Of a DNA stretch of 64,000 nucleotides, positions 45,510 through 54,273 are shown one piece after another. Location: assembly GCF_001434465.1 (NCBI RefSeq), contig NZ_AZGE01000003.1, positions 32,885-96,884 of the forward strand. Reading direction: 5' to 3'. Each line of letters opens with the position of its first letter. Position 1 is the stretch's first letter. The position numbers were made by a program, and so were the translations under genes. Under the pieces are notes generated by a model, which worked only from the letters and a program-made list of their open reading frames with translations, did no database searches and was not told the DNA's origin. Origin of the DNA: Limosilactobacillus oris DSM 4864. Its GTDB lineage: Bacteria > Bacillota > Bacilli > Lactobacillales > Lactobacillaceae.

Positions 45510-46073
45510 TTAATCCTGCTTTTCTCGTCTGGACCGCCGTTTGCGAAGGTGCCGTCCTGCTTTGGGGGACTGCACCTGGTCATTATCGGCGGAAGTGGTT
45601 TGCAAGTGAATGAACGTGGCCAATTCGGCTCGTTCGGAGTTGCTGTCCGTTTGGGGGTCGTTTTCCAGCAAAATATTGACGGCATCGTGGTGCCGGTCGT
45701 TGATTTTAGCTTCAACGACGGTCCCTAGTTGGAATTCGATTTCTTGGGCAAGGAAGCCGCATTCGAGGCCAAAGGACGTTTCTTCATCATCCTTTTTGAT
45801 CCGTCCCGCGACGATTGGCCCTCCTAGCCGCCAGAGCTGGCTTGTGGGGCTGTGCTTTTCCAGTGTGAGCTCGCCAAGCCCAAGCTGGTGAGTCAAGGTG
45901 ATAAGTTCGGCGGGACTAGCTACGGGGTACTGACGGGCGAGGTCCTTGCCAATCCAGTAAAGCATCTCGTCGGTTTCCTTACCGAGAATTGCCGGCAGGA
46001 TGACATCCCGCAGGGTACCGTTAACCAGTCCCTGCGGACTATTGATCAATTCGTCATATAATTTTTGACTCAT
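45510..46073 (-). CDS. yslB: DUF2507 protein YslB
   Basis: A 187-residue protein of the YslB/DUF2507 family, function unknown; the fold is related to 4-vinyl reductase (V4R)-like domains. Family features are the start MSQKLYDELINSP, RDVILPAILGKETDEMLYWIGKDLAR, and GLECGFLAQEIEFQ with a conserved Cys. The C-terminal 35 residues are Arg/Lys-rich. It lies on the minus strand between trxA and murI, a conserved context in lactobacilli. AAGGAGCG precedes the ATG on its strand. Confidence 0.88.
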   Translation of the reverse strand: MSQKLYDELINSPQGLVNGTLRDVILPAILGKETDEMLYWIGKDLARQYPVASPAELITLTHQLGLGELTLEKHSPTSQLWRLGGPIVAGRIKKDDEETSFGLECGFLAQEIEFQLGTVVEAKINDRHHDAVNILLENDPQTDSNSERAELATFIHLQTTSADNDQVQSPKAGRHLRKRRSRREKQD

Positions 46074-46107
46074 AGTTATCGTTCGCTCCTTTTTACAATC
46101 AATACTT

Positions 46108-46136
46108 ATTATACTTAAAATCGATTAGGATAGTAA
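46108..46136 (-). promoter_or_regulatory. Promoter of yslB
   Basis: On the minus strand, TTACTA (46131-46136) and TATAAT (46108-46113) lie 17 nt apart, about 35 nt upstream of the start codon. Confidence 0.6.
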
Positions 46137-46221
46137 CGGCAATTTTAAAACTTGCAAATTTTGATTATTAAACCGATAATAAAGTTTCAAGTATTTTGCG
46201 ATTAATAGTGAGGTGGCAGAA

Positions 46222-47022
46222 ATGGATAGACGGCCCATTGGGGTGATGGATTCTGGACTAGGCGGTCTTTCGGTCCTCCGGGTATTGCGCCGGGAACTTC
46301 CTGACGAGTCCCTGCTCTTCGTTGGCGACCAGGGACATTTTCCTTACGGGACAAAGACACAGGCGGAGGTACGCCGACTAGCCCTGGCAATCGGGCGGTT
46401 CTTGGTGCGTCACGATGCAAAACTAATGGTGGTAGCTTGCAATACGGCTACCGGAGCGGCCTTGCCCGCTTTACAGGCGGCTCTACCGATTCCAGTCATC
46501 GGGGTGATCCGGCCAGGAGCAAGCGCGGCCTTAGCAACGAATCCCCGGACAATCGGGGTGATTGGTACTGATTCGACGATTAAGAATGGGGCCTATGAAC
46601 GAACGCTGCATGAATTACAGCCCACAGTCCAAGTGGTTAGCCAACCGGCCCAGCCCCTGGTGTCCATTGTTGAGCATGGTCAGACGGGGACGCCAGCTGC
46701 ACAGCAAGCGGTGAACAAGGTTTTGCAATGCTTTGCCACCCAGCCGGTGGAAACCCTAATCCTGGGCTGTACCCATTTTCCCTTCCTCAGTCGGGAAATC
46801 CAGCGACGGTTGGGGCCAAGCGTACGCCTGATCGATCCGGCCTATGAAACCGTTCAGACGGTTAAGCAGGTGCTTACGGATAAGCGCTTATTATCAGCTG
46901 GCGGACAGCAACGGACGGCCCTCTACACTACCGGCCGGATTGCCGACTTGCAAGCTGGTGCGGATAAGTGGCTGGCTGGCGACTATGAGCAGTGTTCCAG
47001 TGTTAAATTAGACGGGGAGTGA
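46222..47022 (+). CDS. murI: Glutamate racemase
   Basis: MurI converts L- to D-glutamate for peptidoglycan. The 266-residue protein has PIGVMDSGLGGLSVLR with the conserved DSG (about residues 10-12) and the two catalytic cysteines: VVACNTATGA near residue 73 and ILGCTHFPFL near 182. I use ATG 46222, 6 nt after GAGGTG. It heads a tightly packed run of four genes (murI, rdgB, phosphoesterase, cbpB). No strong promoter is obvious; the 148-nt gap to yslB is A/T-rich. Confidence 0.95.
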   Translation: MDRRPIGVMDSGLGGLSVLRVLRRELPDESLLFVGDQGHFPYGTKTQAEVRRLALAIGRFLVRHDAKLMVVACNTATGAALPALQAALPIPVIGVIRPGASAALATNPRTIGVIGTDSTIKNGAYERTLHELQPTVQVVSQPAQPLVSIVEHGQTGTPAAQQAVNKVLQCFATQPVETLILGCTHFPFLSREIQRRLGPSVRLIDPAYETVQTVKQVLTDKRLLSAGGQQRTALYTTGRIADLQAGADKWLAGDYEQCSSVKLDGE

Positions 47023-47026
47023 GAAA

Positions 47027-47623
47027 ATGGCTACTCTAGTGATTGCAACCAACAATGCGGGAAAGGCGCGGGAATACCGTGAAATGCTCGCGCCCTTCGG
47101 TGTGACGGTAAAGACGCTTGCGGACTTTCCACGCTTTGCGATTGATGAATGTGGGACCAGCTTTGAAGAAAACGCGTTAATAAAGGCGCGAACGGCCGTG
47201 GCTAAACTGGACTTGCCCGTACTGGCGGATGATTCGGGCTTGGTTGTCGATGCCTTAAACGGGGCACCGGGCGTTCACTCGGCACGGTACGCGGGGGACC
47301 ATGATGATGCGGCGAATAATGCCAAATTATTACGGGAACTGACCGGGGTTCCAGCAGCGCAGCGAACGGCACACTTTCACACGACGATTGTTGCCTTGAA
47401 ACCAGATGGGGCGAAGCTAGAGACTAGCGGTCGCGTGGAAGGGCAGATTCTCACCCAGCCGCGCGGTCAAAACGGTTTTGGCTATGACCCATTATTTATG
47501 CCAAAAGAATTTCCGGGACGGTCGATGGCGGAATTGACTCCGGCAGAAAAGAACCAGATCAGCCACCGTGGACGGGCCTTACGGGCTTTCATGGAACAAT
47601 TTGCGGGGTGGTGGCAAGCATGA
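47027..47623 (+). CDS. rdgB: XTP/dITP pyrophosphatase (RdgB/HAM1)
   Basis: A house-cleaning enzyme that hydrolyses XTP, ITP and their deoxy forms to monophosphates and keeps non-canonical purines out of DNA. The 198-residue protein has the family signature: VIATNNAGKAREYREML at the start, FEENALIKARTA (about 46-57), LADDSGLVVDALNGAPGVHSARYAG (about 67-91), GFGYDPLFMP near 148-157, and SHRGRAL at the end. It overlaps the next gene by 4 nt (ATGA). Confidence 0.96.
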   Translation: MATLVIATNNAGKAREYREMLAPFGVTVKTLADFPRFAIDECGTSFEENALIKARTAVAKLDLPVLADDSGLVVDALNGAPGVHSARYAGDHDDAANNAKLLRELTGVPAAQRTAHFHTTIVALKPDGAKLETSGRVEGQILTQPRGQNGFGYDPLFMPKEFPGRSMAELTPAEKNQISHRGRALRAFMEQFAGWWQA

Positions 47624-48156
47624 CTAAGGCATTGATTGTGAGTGATAACCATGGTGACCGGGCGATTTTAGAGCAGTTGGTAGACCGCTGGAAAGAGAAG
47701 GTCGACCTGATGGTCCACTGTGGTGATTCGGAAATCCCAAGCAGTGACTCGTTAATGCAGTCCTTTGTCCGGGTGGCTGGGAATAACGACTGGCACCTGG
47801 GCTATGACCCTAATCAGCTGGTCCTCGCCGGGGGTGCCCGTTTCCTGGTCACCCATGGTCATAATTATGGGGTCAACTCTTCAATGACGCCCTTAATGCT
47901 TAAAGGGGAAGCGGTTGGGGCTGATGTTGTCTGCTTTGGTCATACCCACCAGCTGTTTGCAGCAGTTGAACGGGGGATGCTGATGATTAACCCCGGAAGT
48001 ATCTCCTTGCCGCGGGGCCAGTATGTGGGAATTGGCGGAACCTTTGCGGTAGTGGAGCTTTCGCCGCAGTCCTTTACGGTCGATTTTTATGACCGTCATT
48101 CGCACCAGCAGCCCCAGCTGCACCGGGAATTTACTCGTGAGGAGCGCGAACTATGA
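47620..48156 (+). CDS. YfcE/MJ0936-family metallophosphoesterase
   Basis: A 178-residue calcineurin-like phosphoesterase with all metal motifs: DNHGD near the start, HCGDSE near residue 35, GNND near 54-57, THGHNYG near 81-87 and GHTHQ near 109-113. Relatives hydrolyse phosphodiesters in vitro and the physiological substrate is unknown. ATG 47620 overlaps the rdgB stop, and the gene overlaps cbpB by 4 nt, so all four genes of this unit are translationally coupled. A GTG start 12 nt upstream is possible. Confidence 0.9.
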   Translation: MTKALIVSDNHGDRAILEQLVDRWKEKVDLMVHCGDSEIPSSDSLMQSFVRVAGNNDWHLGYDPNQLVLAGGARFLVTHGHNYGVNSSMTPLMLKGEAVGADVVCFGHTHQLFAAVERGMLMINPGSISLPRGQYVGIGGTFAVVELSPQSFTVDFYDRHSHQQPQLHREFTREEREL

Positions 48157-48620
48157 TTGAAAGACACCTGCGCGAATTACTCCTGGCCCACCAGGAGAAG
48201 TTCCTGATTCCTGCTAGTTTAGTCGCCAGTGTAAACGTTACTAATACGCTTGACCACGCCTTTTTGCTCTTGACCAAGAACCACTATGCCAAAATCGTGG
48301 TGGTTGATAATGATAACCACTACCGCGGGTTGATTTCCCTCTCAATGATTACTGACCGCCTAATTGAAACGGCCAAGATCAACGTCGAGAACTTGCACCG
48401 CTACCGGGTCGGGGATGTTATGCAGACGGATGTTGCGCCGATTACCGACCCCTACGACGTGGAGGAGAACCTCCACCTCCTGATTGACCAGTCCTTTTTG
48501 ACGGTGGTCGACAGTGAGGGGCATTTTACGGGGATCGTAACCCGCCGGGAGCTGCTCAAGGCCGTCAACTACACCGTCCATCGCTTTGACCATTTTTATA
48601 ACGTAAGTGAAAAAGATTAG
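48153..48620 (+). CDS. cbpB: CBS-domain protein CbpB
   Basis: A 155-residue cytoplasmic protein made of two CBS domains (about 10-75 and 85-150). Length and sequence fit CbpB (YkuL in Bacillus), which binds c-di-AMP and in other Firmicutes contacts the (p)ppGpp synthetase Rel. Recognisable segments are HYAKIVVVDNDNHYRGLISLSMITDR and FLTVVDSEGHFTGIVTRRELLKAVNY. It is the last gene of the murI unit, closed by a bidirectional terminator. The ligand is inferred from the family. Confidence 0.87.
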   Translation: MIERHLRELLLAHQEKFLIPASLVASVNVTNTLDHAFLLLTKNHYAKIVVVDNDNHYRGLISLSMITDRLIETAKINVENLHRYRVGDVMQTDVAPITDPYDVEENLHLLIDQSFLTVVDSEGHFTGIVTRRELLKAVNYTVHRFDHFYNVSEKD

Positions 48621-48622
48621 AC

Positions 48623-48676
48623 AAAACCCACCAGTTCGGTGCGCTTAAAAAAGTGCTGCCTACCGGTGGGTTTTAT
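48623..48676. terminator. Bidirectional terminator between cbpB and the HAD phosphatase
   Basis: AAAACCCACC (48623-48632) pairs with GGTGGGTTTT (48665-48674), giving T-runs on both strands for two convergent units. Confidence 0.88.
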
Positions 48677-49513
48677 TTACTTATCGTTTTTCAGGATTTG
48701 CTGGATGGTTTTGAGGACGCCATCGTGGTTATTATCGGCGGCCGTGACGTGACCGGCCTGCATCCGGATTAACTGGTGGGCATTTTGCATCGCATAGCTT
48801 TGGGACGTCATTGCCAACATCCCCAGGTCGTTTTCGTTGTCGCCGAACGTGACGATTTCATCATCCGCAACGTTGAACCGTTCCTGCAAGAGGGCCAACC
48901 CGTTTCGTTTAGTGCCGCGGGCGTCGCCGATGAGGTCGGTGTTGAACCCTGAATTTTCAATAATCAGGGAGGCTGGCAGGTACTGGTCTAGGGTTGCTGC
49001 TACCCGTTGGAGGTCAACGTGGTCAGCAAAATTAATCGAAATCTTGGTAAACTCCTCGTGGGGATTGTTGCTGAAGAGCTGTCGCAGGTCGGTCACGGTG
49101 TGGACCTGCTCGTAAAAGGTCTTGACGATGGCGAGGTTGTGCTGGTCCATCCGCTGATCCACGTATGATACCTGGGGGCCGGAGACCACGAGCTGGTTAA
49201 TATCCTGCGGCCCGTAAAAGCGGTCGAGGACGTGCAGGACACGGGCCAAGGCCGGTGCTTGGATGGGATAGGTTTGCAAAAGCTGCTGACCTTGGTGGAC
49301 GACCGACCCGTTCTGTGATACGAAGGACATCTGGTCGAGGTAGGGTGCAAACTCACGGGCAAGGCGGGGGTAGCTAGAACCGCTGGCAGCGACGAAGTGC
49401 ACCTGGTGCTTGCGGAGTTGCCGAAAAACCTTAGCAAATAAGCGGTGGTTATAGCTATGATCATCGTGGAGAAAGGTTCCATCGAGGTCGGTCGCAATCA
49501 TTTTAATTTTCAC
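48677..49513 (-). CDS. Cof-type HAD-IIB phosphatase
   Basis: A 278-residue haloacid-dehalogenase hydrolase of the Cof subfamily. Motif 1 is DLDGTFL at residues 8-14 with the nucleophile and acid Asp, motif 2 is ASGSSYPRL near 43, motif 3 is the Lys in KRNGLALL near 205, and motif 4 is GDNENDLGML near 228. A large C2 cap lies between. Such enzymes dephosphorylate sugar phosphates or flavin/PLP intermediates; the substrate cannot be told here. Its start overlaps the end of the MscS gene by 11 nt. Confidence 0.9.
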   Translation of the reverse strand: MKIKMIATDLDGTFLHDDHSYNHRLFAKVFRQLRKHQVHFVAASGSSYPRLAREFAPYLDQMSFVSQNGSVVHQGQQLLQTYPIQAPALARVLHVLDRFYGPQDINQLVVSGPQVSYVDQRMDQHNLAIVKTFYEQVHTVTDLRQLFSNNPHEEFTKISINFADHVDLQRVAATLDQYLPASLIIENSGFNTDLIGDARGTKRNGLALLQERFNVADDEIVTFGDNENDLGMLAMTSQSYAMQNAHQLIRMQAGHVTAADNNHDGVLKTIQQILKNDK

Positions 49514-50381
49514 TATGTTCTCTTCCTTCCCAAGATAGCGGCACCTGAGCCGCGTGAAGTTTTTTCAGATAGGCCGCGAGGAACTTGCTGGCGACCTGAG
49601 ATTGGGTTCCGCTGGTGACGGTGATGGATACCCGAAAGACCAGCTGGGCATTAACGGTCAACGGTCCAATAATGACCGGCTGTTCCCGCAGCTCAGGCGT
49701 GTTGGCAATTAACTGCTGGTTAGCCTCCTCTACTAACTGGCGGACTTGGTCGAGTTTAGCACTGGGGGCAATGTGAATATCTACGTTGGTCACCATATTG
49801 TTGCGGGAAAAGTTTTGGACAATCGTGATTTGCCGGTTCGGGATATAGTTGAGGGTCCCATCGGCACTGGTTACCTGGGTCGTCCGGATCCCGATCGCGG
49901 TCACGGTTCCCTTAATTTGGCCGATAGCAACTGTATCCCCAACGTCAAGCTGCTGCTCGAGCAGGATGAAAAAACCGTTGACCAGGTCGCTGACGAAGCC
50001 CTGGGCCCCCAGTCCTAATGCGATGCTAAAGATTCCGGCACCGGCAATCAACGTACCTACGGGAACGCCAATTTCGGAAAGAATGGCGTAGAGAAAGAAG
50101 AAGTAGCAGGTGTAGCGGTAGATATTAAGCGTCATCGTCCGGATGGTTGCCAGCCGATTTTTATTTTTTAATAGTTGGTAGCGTTTGGACTCAAGGAACA
50201 GGTGGTTAATAATCAAGCGGCCTAACCACAATATAATCAAGAAGAGCAGGGCGGTGACGATAATCAAGAGCAACTTATTGAGAATTTGCCGCCCAATTTC
50301 ATTCCAGGATAGGTCGGTAAAGGCATGTTTGACTTGTTCCAGCTGTTTATTCAATTGGGCATTTCCAGCACCAAGAATCAT
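49503..50381 (-). CDS. Small-conductance mechanosensitive channel (MscS family)
   Basis: A 292-residue MscS-type channel (YkuT-like) that releases solutes on osmotic downshock. It has three hydrophobic helices in the first 160 residues, with the pore helix rich in Gly/Ala (GTLIAGAGIFSIALGLGAQGFVSDLVNGFFIL). A beta domain follows (GDTVAIGQIKGTVTAIGIRTTQV, then IPNRQI) and a cytoplasmic alpha/beta cage. It forms a two-gene unit with the downstream HAD gene. The first 30 residues before the helix are amphipathic. AAGGAGG precedes the ATG on its strand. Confidence 0.92.
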   Translation of the reverse strand: MILGAGNAQLNKQLEQVKHAFTDLSWNEIGRQILNKLLLIIVTALLFLIILWLGRLIINHLFLESKRYQLLKNKNRLATIRTMTLNIYRYTCYFFFLYAILSEIGVPVGTLIAGAGIFSIALGLGAQGFVSDLVNGFFILLEQQLDVGDTVAIGQIKGTVTAIGIRTTQVTSADGTLNYIPNRQITIVQNFSRNNMVTNVDIHIAPSAKLDQVRQLVEEANQQLIANTPELREQPVIIGPLTVNAQLVFRVSITVTSGTQSQVASKFLAAYLKKLHAAQVPLSWEGREHSEN

Positions 50382-50478
50382 GGGACGTTCCTCCTTTGGG
50401 TATATCTTTTTAATTGTAACAAGTTCTGCGAGGGAATGTCGATAGGGGGAATTTGTTGTTTTGCCCGGGATTGTGATA

Positions 50479-50487
50479 TGCTATCAT
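50479..50487 (+). promoter_or_regulatory. Extended -10 promoter of the DUF948 unit
   Basis: TGCTATCAT, 38 nt upstream of the DUF948 start codon. Confidence 0.5.
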
Positions 50488-50525
50488 TGATATAACTGAA
50501 TTGTGCAATCGGGAGGCGGAGTAGA

Positions 50526-50966
50526 ATGACGTTTGGTGAATTAGCAGGGTTAATCGCTGCAATTGCCTTTTTGATCCTGGTGGTTTTCTTATGTATTCTG
50601 ATCAACCATCTTAGTAAAACCATGCAGGAAACCAACCGGAGTATTTCCCTGCTCACAAAGGATATGGATAGCCTGAGCAAGGAAGTTGAAGAAGTTTTAG
50701 GAAATACAAATGTCTTGTTAGAAGATATCAACAAGAAGTCTAGTCAATTGGATCCGGCCGTTAAGGCTGTGGCTGACGTTAGCCAGAGTGTGGTGGACAT
50801 CAATGATCAACTGCACGAGATGGCGGAAAAGGTTGCAACCCAGCGTGAAAAGAACCGGCTGGGCTTAGGCTTAGCAAAGACTGCCGGAAAGACGGTTGTG
50901 CTCAGTGCTTTCAACCGTTACCGTCAGCACCGAAAGAATAAGAAAGGGGCCGCAAAAGATGAGTAA
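50526..50966 (+). CDS. DUF948 membrane-anchored protein (YtxG-like)
   Basis: A 146-residue protein with one N-terminal membrane helix (about residues 8-28, LIAAIAFLILVVFLCILI), followed by a long Glu/Asp/Lys/Ser heptad region (about 30-110) that should form a coiled coil. It matches the DUF948 family, YtxG in Bacillus, a general-stress gene linked with ytxH. Its function is unknown. It overlaps the next gene by 8 nt. The ATG follows GGGAGGCGGAG. Confidence 0.85.
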   Translation: MTFGELAGLIAAIAFLILVVFLCILINHLSKTMQETNRSISLLTKDMDSLSKEVEEVLGNTNVLLEDINKKSSQLDPAVKAVADVSQSVVDINDQLHEMAEKVATQREKNRLGLGLAKTAGKTVVLSAFNRYRQHRKNKKGAAKDE

Positions 50967-51357
50967 AAAATTATTAACGGGAATCGTTTTGGGAAGTGTT
51001 GCCACTGCCGTGAGCTGGGCGCTGTTGCCTAAGGCTAAGCGTCAGGAATTGCAGACGCAGGCCAACAGTAAATTGAATGATATTGCCGATTACGTTACTG
51101 ACTACGCCTTAACGGCATTGGATATTGTTGACGAGCGCTTAGCCGAAATGGATAACGCGGGAGTTACGGACCGTATCAAGGCGGCTGGTCAAAAGGTTAA
51201 GGATAAGAAGGACCAAGTGGTTGACCACCTAGCCAATGATGATTTTGACGAACAGACGGCGGCAATCCGGGAAAAACTAGCTAATGCTAATTCCACGGCT
51301 GACCAAGATGATGACATTGTCATTGATGCAACCGCGGATGATAATAATGAAGAATAA
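50959..51357 (+). CDS. YtxH-like general stress membrane protein
   Basis: A 132-residue protein with an N-terminal helix containing the Gly-rich pattern GIVLGSVATAVSWALLPK typical of the YtxH family, followed by a charged helical region and an Asp-rich C-terminus. The function is unknown; YtxH is stress-induced in Bacillus. I use ATG 50959, which has AAAGGGG in front and overlaps the DUF948 stop. A frame extends upstream to 50896 but that part is inside the previous gene. Terminator 51372 closes the pair. Confidence 0.82.
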   Translation: MSKKLLTGIVLGSVATAVSWALLPKAKRQELQTQANSKLNDIADYVTDYALTALDIVDERLAEMDNAGVTDRIKAAGQKVKDKKDQVVDHLANDDFDEQTAAIREKLANANSTADQDDDIVIDATADDNNEE

Positions 51358-51371
51358 CGCACAATTAAGAT

Positions 51372-51414
51372 AAAATGGCCGTTGCCCTCCTGGCTTGAGT
51401 GGCAACGGCTTTTC
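51372..51414 (+). terminator. Terminator after ytxG-ytxH pair
   Basis: GCCGTTGCC (51378-51386) pairs with GGCAACGGC (51401-51409), followed by TTTTC. Confidence 0.9.
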
Positions 51415-51447
51415 GATTACCGTTAACCGAAAGATGTTCGCAATCGT

Positions 51448-51476
51448 TTGCCAAGTAGATTTTAATTTGCTATATT
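51448..51476 (+). promoter_or_regulatory. Promoter of ccpA
   Basis: TTGCCA (51448-51453) and TATATT (51471-51476) with 17-nt spacing. Confidence 0.82.
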
Positions 51477-51533
51477 AGTGTAGCTATGAAAAATAATGAA
51501 AGCATGATATATCAATAAAGAAAGGGCTATCTT

Positions 51534-52541
51534 ATGGAAAAACAAGCTGTGACAATTTATACCGTTGCGCGTGAAGCGCGGGTTTCGATGGCGACCGTTT
51601 CCCGGGTGGTTAATGGCAACCCCAACGTTAAGCCGGCCACTCGGCAAAAGGTCCTTGACGTAATTGAACGTTTAAACTACCGGCCAAACGCCGTAGCACG
51701 GGGCCTAGCTTCCAAGCGGACGACCACGGTCGGGGTAGTAATCCCTAGCATCACGAACCCGTACTTTGCGGAACTTGCCTTGGGAATTGATGATATTGCC
51801 TCAATGTACAAGTACAACATTATTCTGGCTAATTCGGATTATGATAATGACAAGATCTTGAAGGTGGTTCGCAACCTCCATGCTAAGCAGGTTGACGGAA
51901 TTATTTTCATGGGCTTTGATTTATCCCCAGAATTACGGGCTGAATTTAAGTCGAGCAGTACACCGGTAGTGGTTGCTGGCTCCGTGGTCAACGATAAGGA
52001 ACTTCCGGCAGTTCGGATCGACTACCGCAAGGCTGCCAAAGAAGCGGTAACCCGGTTGTTGGATCACAACCACGACCACGTTGCCCTAGTAACGAGCTCG
52101 CTCGGCTACTCAATCAATGCCGATGACCGGCTCAGCGGCTACAAGGATGCTTTGGCGGATGCCGGGGTCGATTTTGATGACCAGCTGGTAATTGAAACCG
52201 ATGGTAGCTACAAGCAGATTTATGACCAGGCGAAGGCAATTGCCGATTCCGGCGTCAAGGCTGCTTACGTGACGAATGACCACTTGGCGGTGGGACTGTT
52301 AAACGGACTCACGGATAGCGGCATCAAGGTGCCAGACGATTTTGAGATTATTTCATCCAATGACACGACCTACACTCGGCTGTGCCGGCCAATGCTGACT
52401 TCAATTAGCCAGCCGCTGTACGATATTGGTGCTGTTTCCATGCGCTTGTTAACGAAGCTGATGGAAGACAAGGATGACAGCGAAAGCGACGTCATCTTGG
52501 AACACAGCATTATTCCACGGCAGTCGACCCGTTTGCAATAG
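51534..52541 (+). CDS. ccpA: Catabolite control protein A
   Basis: The LacI-family master regulator of carbon catabolite repression in Firmicutes; with HPr(Ser-P) it binds cre sites. The 335-residue protein has an N-terminal helix-turn-helix and hinge helix (TIYTVAREARVSMATVSRVVNGN, about 6-28, then RPNAVARGLAS), and a periplasmic-binding-like core with FAEL, DGIIFMGF and SSNDTTYTRLCRPMLTSI. This is the full-length CcpA pattern. The ATG follows AAGAAAGG. The next gene starts 13 nt after the stop and is probably co-transcribed. Confidence 0.95.
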   Translation: MEKQAVTIYTVAREARVSMATVSRVVNGNPNVKPATRQKVLDVIERLNYRPNAVARGLASKRTTTVGVVIPSITNPYFAELALGIDDIASMYKYNIILANSDYDNDKILKVVRNLHAKQVDGIIFMGFDLSPELRAEFKSSSTPVVVAGSVVNDKELPAVRIDYRKAAKEAVTRLLDHNHDHVALVTSSLGYSINADDRLSGYKDALADAGVDFDDQLVIETDGSYKQIYDQAKAIADSGVKAAYVTNDHLAVGLLNGLTDSGIKVPDDFEIISSNDTTYTRLCRPMLTSISQPLYDIGAVSMRLLTKLMEDKDDSESDVILEHSIIPRQSTRLQ

Positions 52542-52554
52542 GTGGCTGAGACCA

Positions 52555-53388
52555 GTGCAAACACGGAGTGGAATTCACCAAGCGCGGCGCAATCATGACT
52601 CGGCTGGCAAACAGGGCCCCCACCTTGCGTTTAACATCTGTGGGCTAGTTATTCTGGTCCTGTTAATGGTTAGCTTAATTGCTAGCCGGACGGTTTTTAA
52701 CAAGCGGTTTGTAATGCACGAAGTCACCTCATCAACGGTAGAAACAGACCTGCTGGACCAAGTGCAGGCTGGGCTAAGCCAGTACGGTATTCCGCGTACG
52801 GTCCTGACGAAGGACGATACCGATCGAATTGTTAGAACGGTGGTGAACCAAGCCTTCGCGGGTCAGGAGCTAAGCCTGGACCTGAGTCAGGTTACCAACC
52901 GCTTAGCTGGCCAGGCCAACAGTCAGCTAGCCCAATTTGGCATTTCAACAAGTTTACTGCCGTCCGGGACGACCGCTGCGGTCAACGACAATATCAATTC
53001 TGCCGTTAATTCGCGAATTAATACCCCGCAGGTAAAGCAGGCAATCAACAGCCTCCAACTGGCGCGGATGGTTAATACTACGGTTCTCGGCATCAGCAGT
53101 GTTCTCATGGTCATAATGCTGGTAGGGGCTGTTATCCACCGTCACTTAGTCCAGAGCTTTTCTTGGATCTGTACGCTTGCCCTGCTGGTTAGTGGGGGGC
53201 TGGTAATGACAGTCAAGGGCGTCATTCCCCACCTAGCCGCTGCTAATCCTGAATACAGTTCGTTGGCGGCCCAGCTGGCGACTGGCTTCCAGGCCGCTGC
53301 ATTAACCTGGCTGGGCCTGCTGGCGGTAGTTGCCATCGTCCTGTGGGTAATCCGGCTGTTAAGCCTGCGATTATCGTCTCGACGGTAA
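52555..53388 (+). CDS. Membrane protein of unknown function downstream of ccpA
   Basis: I do not recognise the family. The 277-residue product has one N-terminal membrane helix (about 28-47). A 135-residue extracytoplasmic part follows, rich in Gln, Thr, Ser and Asn with little Cys, containing repeated VNxxI/V and NSRIN-like segments. Three helices close the protein (about 183-204, 213-231 and 248-270). The start is GTG 52555, 9 nt after AGGTGG; the frame extends upstream into ccpA but without a site. Co-transcription with ccpA is likely. A sensor or envelope role is only a guess from topology. Confidence 0.65.
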   Translation: MQTRSGIHQARRNHDSAGKQGPHLAFNICGLVILVLLMVSLIASRTVFNKRFVMHEVTSSTVETDLLDQVQAGLSQYGIPRTVLTKDDTDRIVRTVVNQAFAGQELSLDLSQVTNRLAGQANSQLAQFGISTSLLPSGTTAAVNDNINSAVNSRINTPQVKQAINSLQLARMVNTTVLGISSVLMVIMLVGAVIHRHLVQSFSWICTLALLVSGGLVMTVKGVIPHLAAANPEYSSLAAQLATGFQAAALTWLGLLAVVAIVLWVIRLLSLRLSSRR

Positions 53389-53390
53389 CC

Positions 53391-53419
53391 TTGAATTCAT
53401 AGTCGTTTTTTGCTAAAAT
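53391..53419 (+). promoter_or_regulatory. Promoter of yebC
   Basis: TTGAAT (53391-53396) and TAAAAT (53414-53419), 17-nt spacer; it starts 3 nt after the previous stop codon. Confidence 0.8.
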
Positions 53420-53460
53420 TTATCTGTTTATCACATTAATAAAGAAAAGAGGAGTCAGTA

Positions 53461-54210
53461 ATGTCAGGACATTCAAAATGGCATAACATTCAGGGGCGGA
53501 AGAACGCCCAGGATGCTAAGCGGGGCAAGATCTTCCAAAAGATCTCCCGTGATTTGTACCAAGCAGCTAAAGCAGGTGATCCTGATCCAGCTAACAACGC
53601 CCAATTACGGCTGGTCATTGACAAGGCCCACGCGGCTAACATGCCAAAGAAGAACATTGACCGGGCGATTGCTAAGGCTTCTGGTATTGGTGGCGCAAAG
53701 TTCGAAGAAGTTACCTACGAAGGGTATGCTCCGGGTGGGGTTGCCGTAATGGTTTCCGCCTTAACTGATAACAAGAACCGGACTGCTTCAGCTGTTCGTT
53801 CAGCATTTAGTCACTCTGGTGGTTCGCTGGGTGCTAGTGGTTCCGTTGCCTACATGTTCAACCGCCAAGGTTTGATTGAAATTTTGCGGGATGATCTTGA
53901 CACCAGTGAAGACGACATGTTGATGGACGCCCTGGATGCTGGTGCGGATGATATGAAGGCCACTGAAGAAAAGTTCCAAATCTTCACTGACCCAAGTAGT
54001 ATGACTGCTGTTCGTGATGCTTTGCAGGAAAAGGGCTACGACCTGGACACTGCCGAAGTAACGATGATCCCAGAAAACCGGACGGCCGTTCCTGAAGACA
54101 AGGTTAAGCAATACCGGCATTTAATTGATGAATTAACTGCTAATGATGATGTTGCCGACATCTACGAAACTGGAATTTTACCAGATGACGATGACGACGA
54201 TGAAGAATAA
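53461..54210 (+). CDS. yebC: YebC/PmpR family protein
   Basis: A 249-residue YebC/TACO1 protein. The family was named for transcription regulation, but recent work ties it to translation of polyproline stretches on the ribosome. Hallmarks are [27 protein letters not shown] at the start, [19 protein letters not shown] (about 97-115), the [17 protein letters not shown] loop, and a very acidic C-terminus (DDDDDDEE). GAGGAG precedes the ATG. It stands alone, between its own promoter and a perfect terminator hairpin. Confidence 0.95.
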   Translation: MSGHSKWHNIQGRKNAQDAKRGKIFQKISRDLYQAAKAGDPDPANNAQLRLVIDKAHAANMPKKNIDRAIAKASGIGGAKFEEVTYEGYAPGGVAVMVSALTDNKNRTASAVRSAFSHSGGSLGASGSVAYMFNRQGLIEILRDDLDTSEDDMLMDALDAGADDMKATEEKFQIFTDPSSMTAVRDALQEKGYDLDTAEVTMIPENRTAVPEDKVKQYRHLIDELTANDDVADIYETGILPDDDDDDEE

Positions 54211-54225
54211 GTAGTCATTACGATG

Positions 54226-54273
54226 AACTAAAAAATCCAATTCTCATGATGATGAGAATTGGATTTTTTAGTT
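54226..54273. terminator. Perfect 22-bp hairpin between yebC and comGA
   Basis: Arms 54226-54247 and 54252-54273 are perfectly complementary over 22 bp with a GATG loop, and carry A6 and T6 tracts that suit termination in both directions. It leaves just 46 nt for the comG promoter. Confidence 0.92.

Noticed and set aside
51440..51456. cre site for ccpA autoregulation
   Set aside because: The sequence around the -35 box is only roughly symmetrical and misses several consensus positions.
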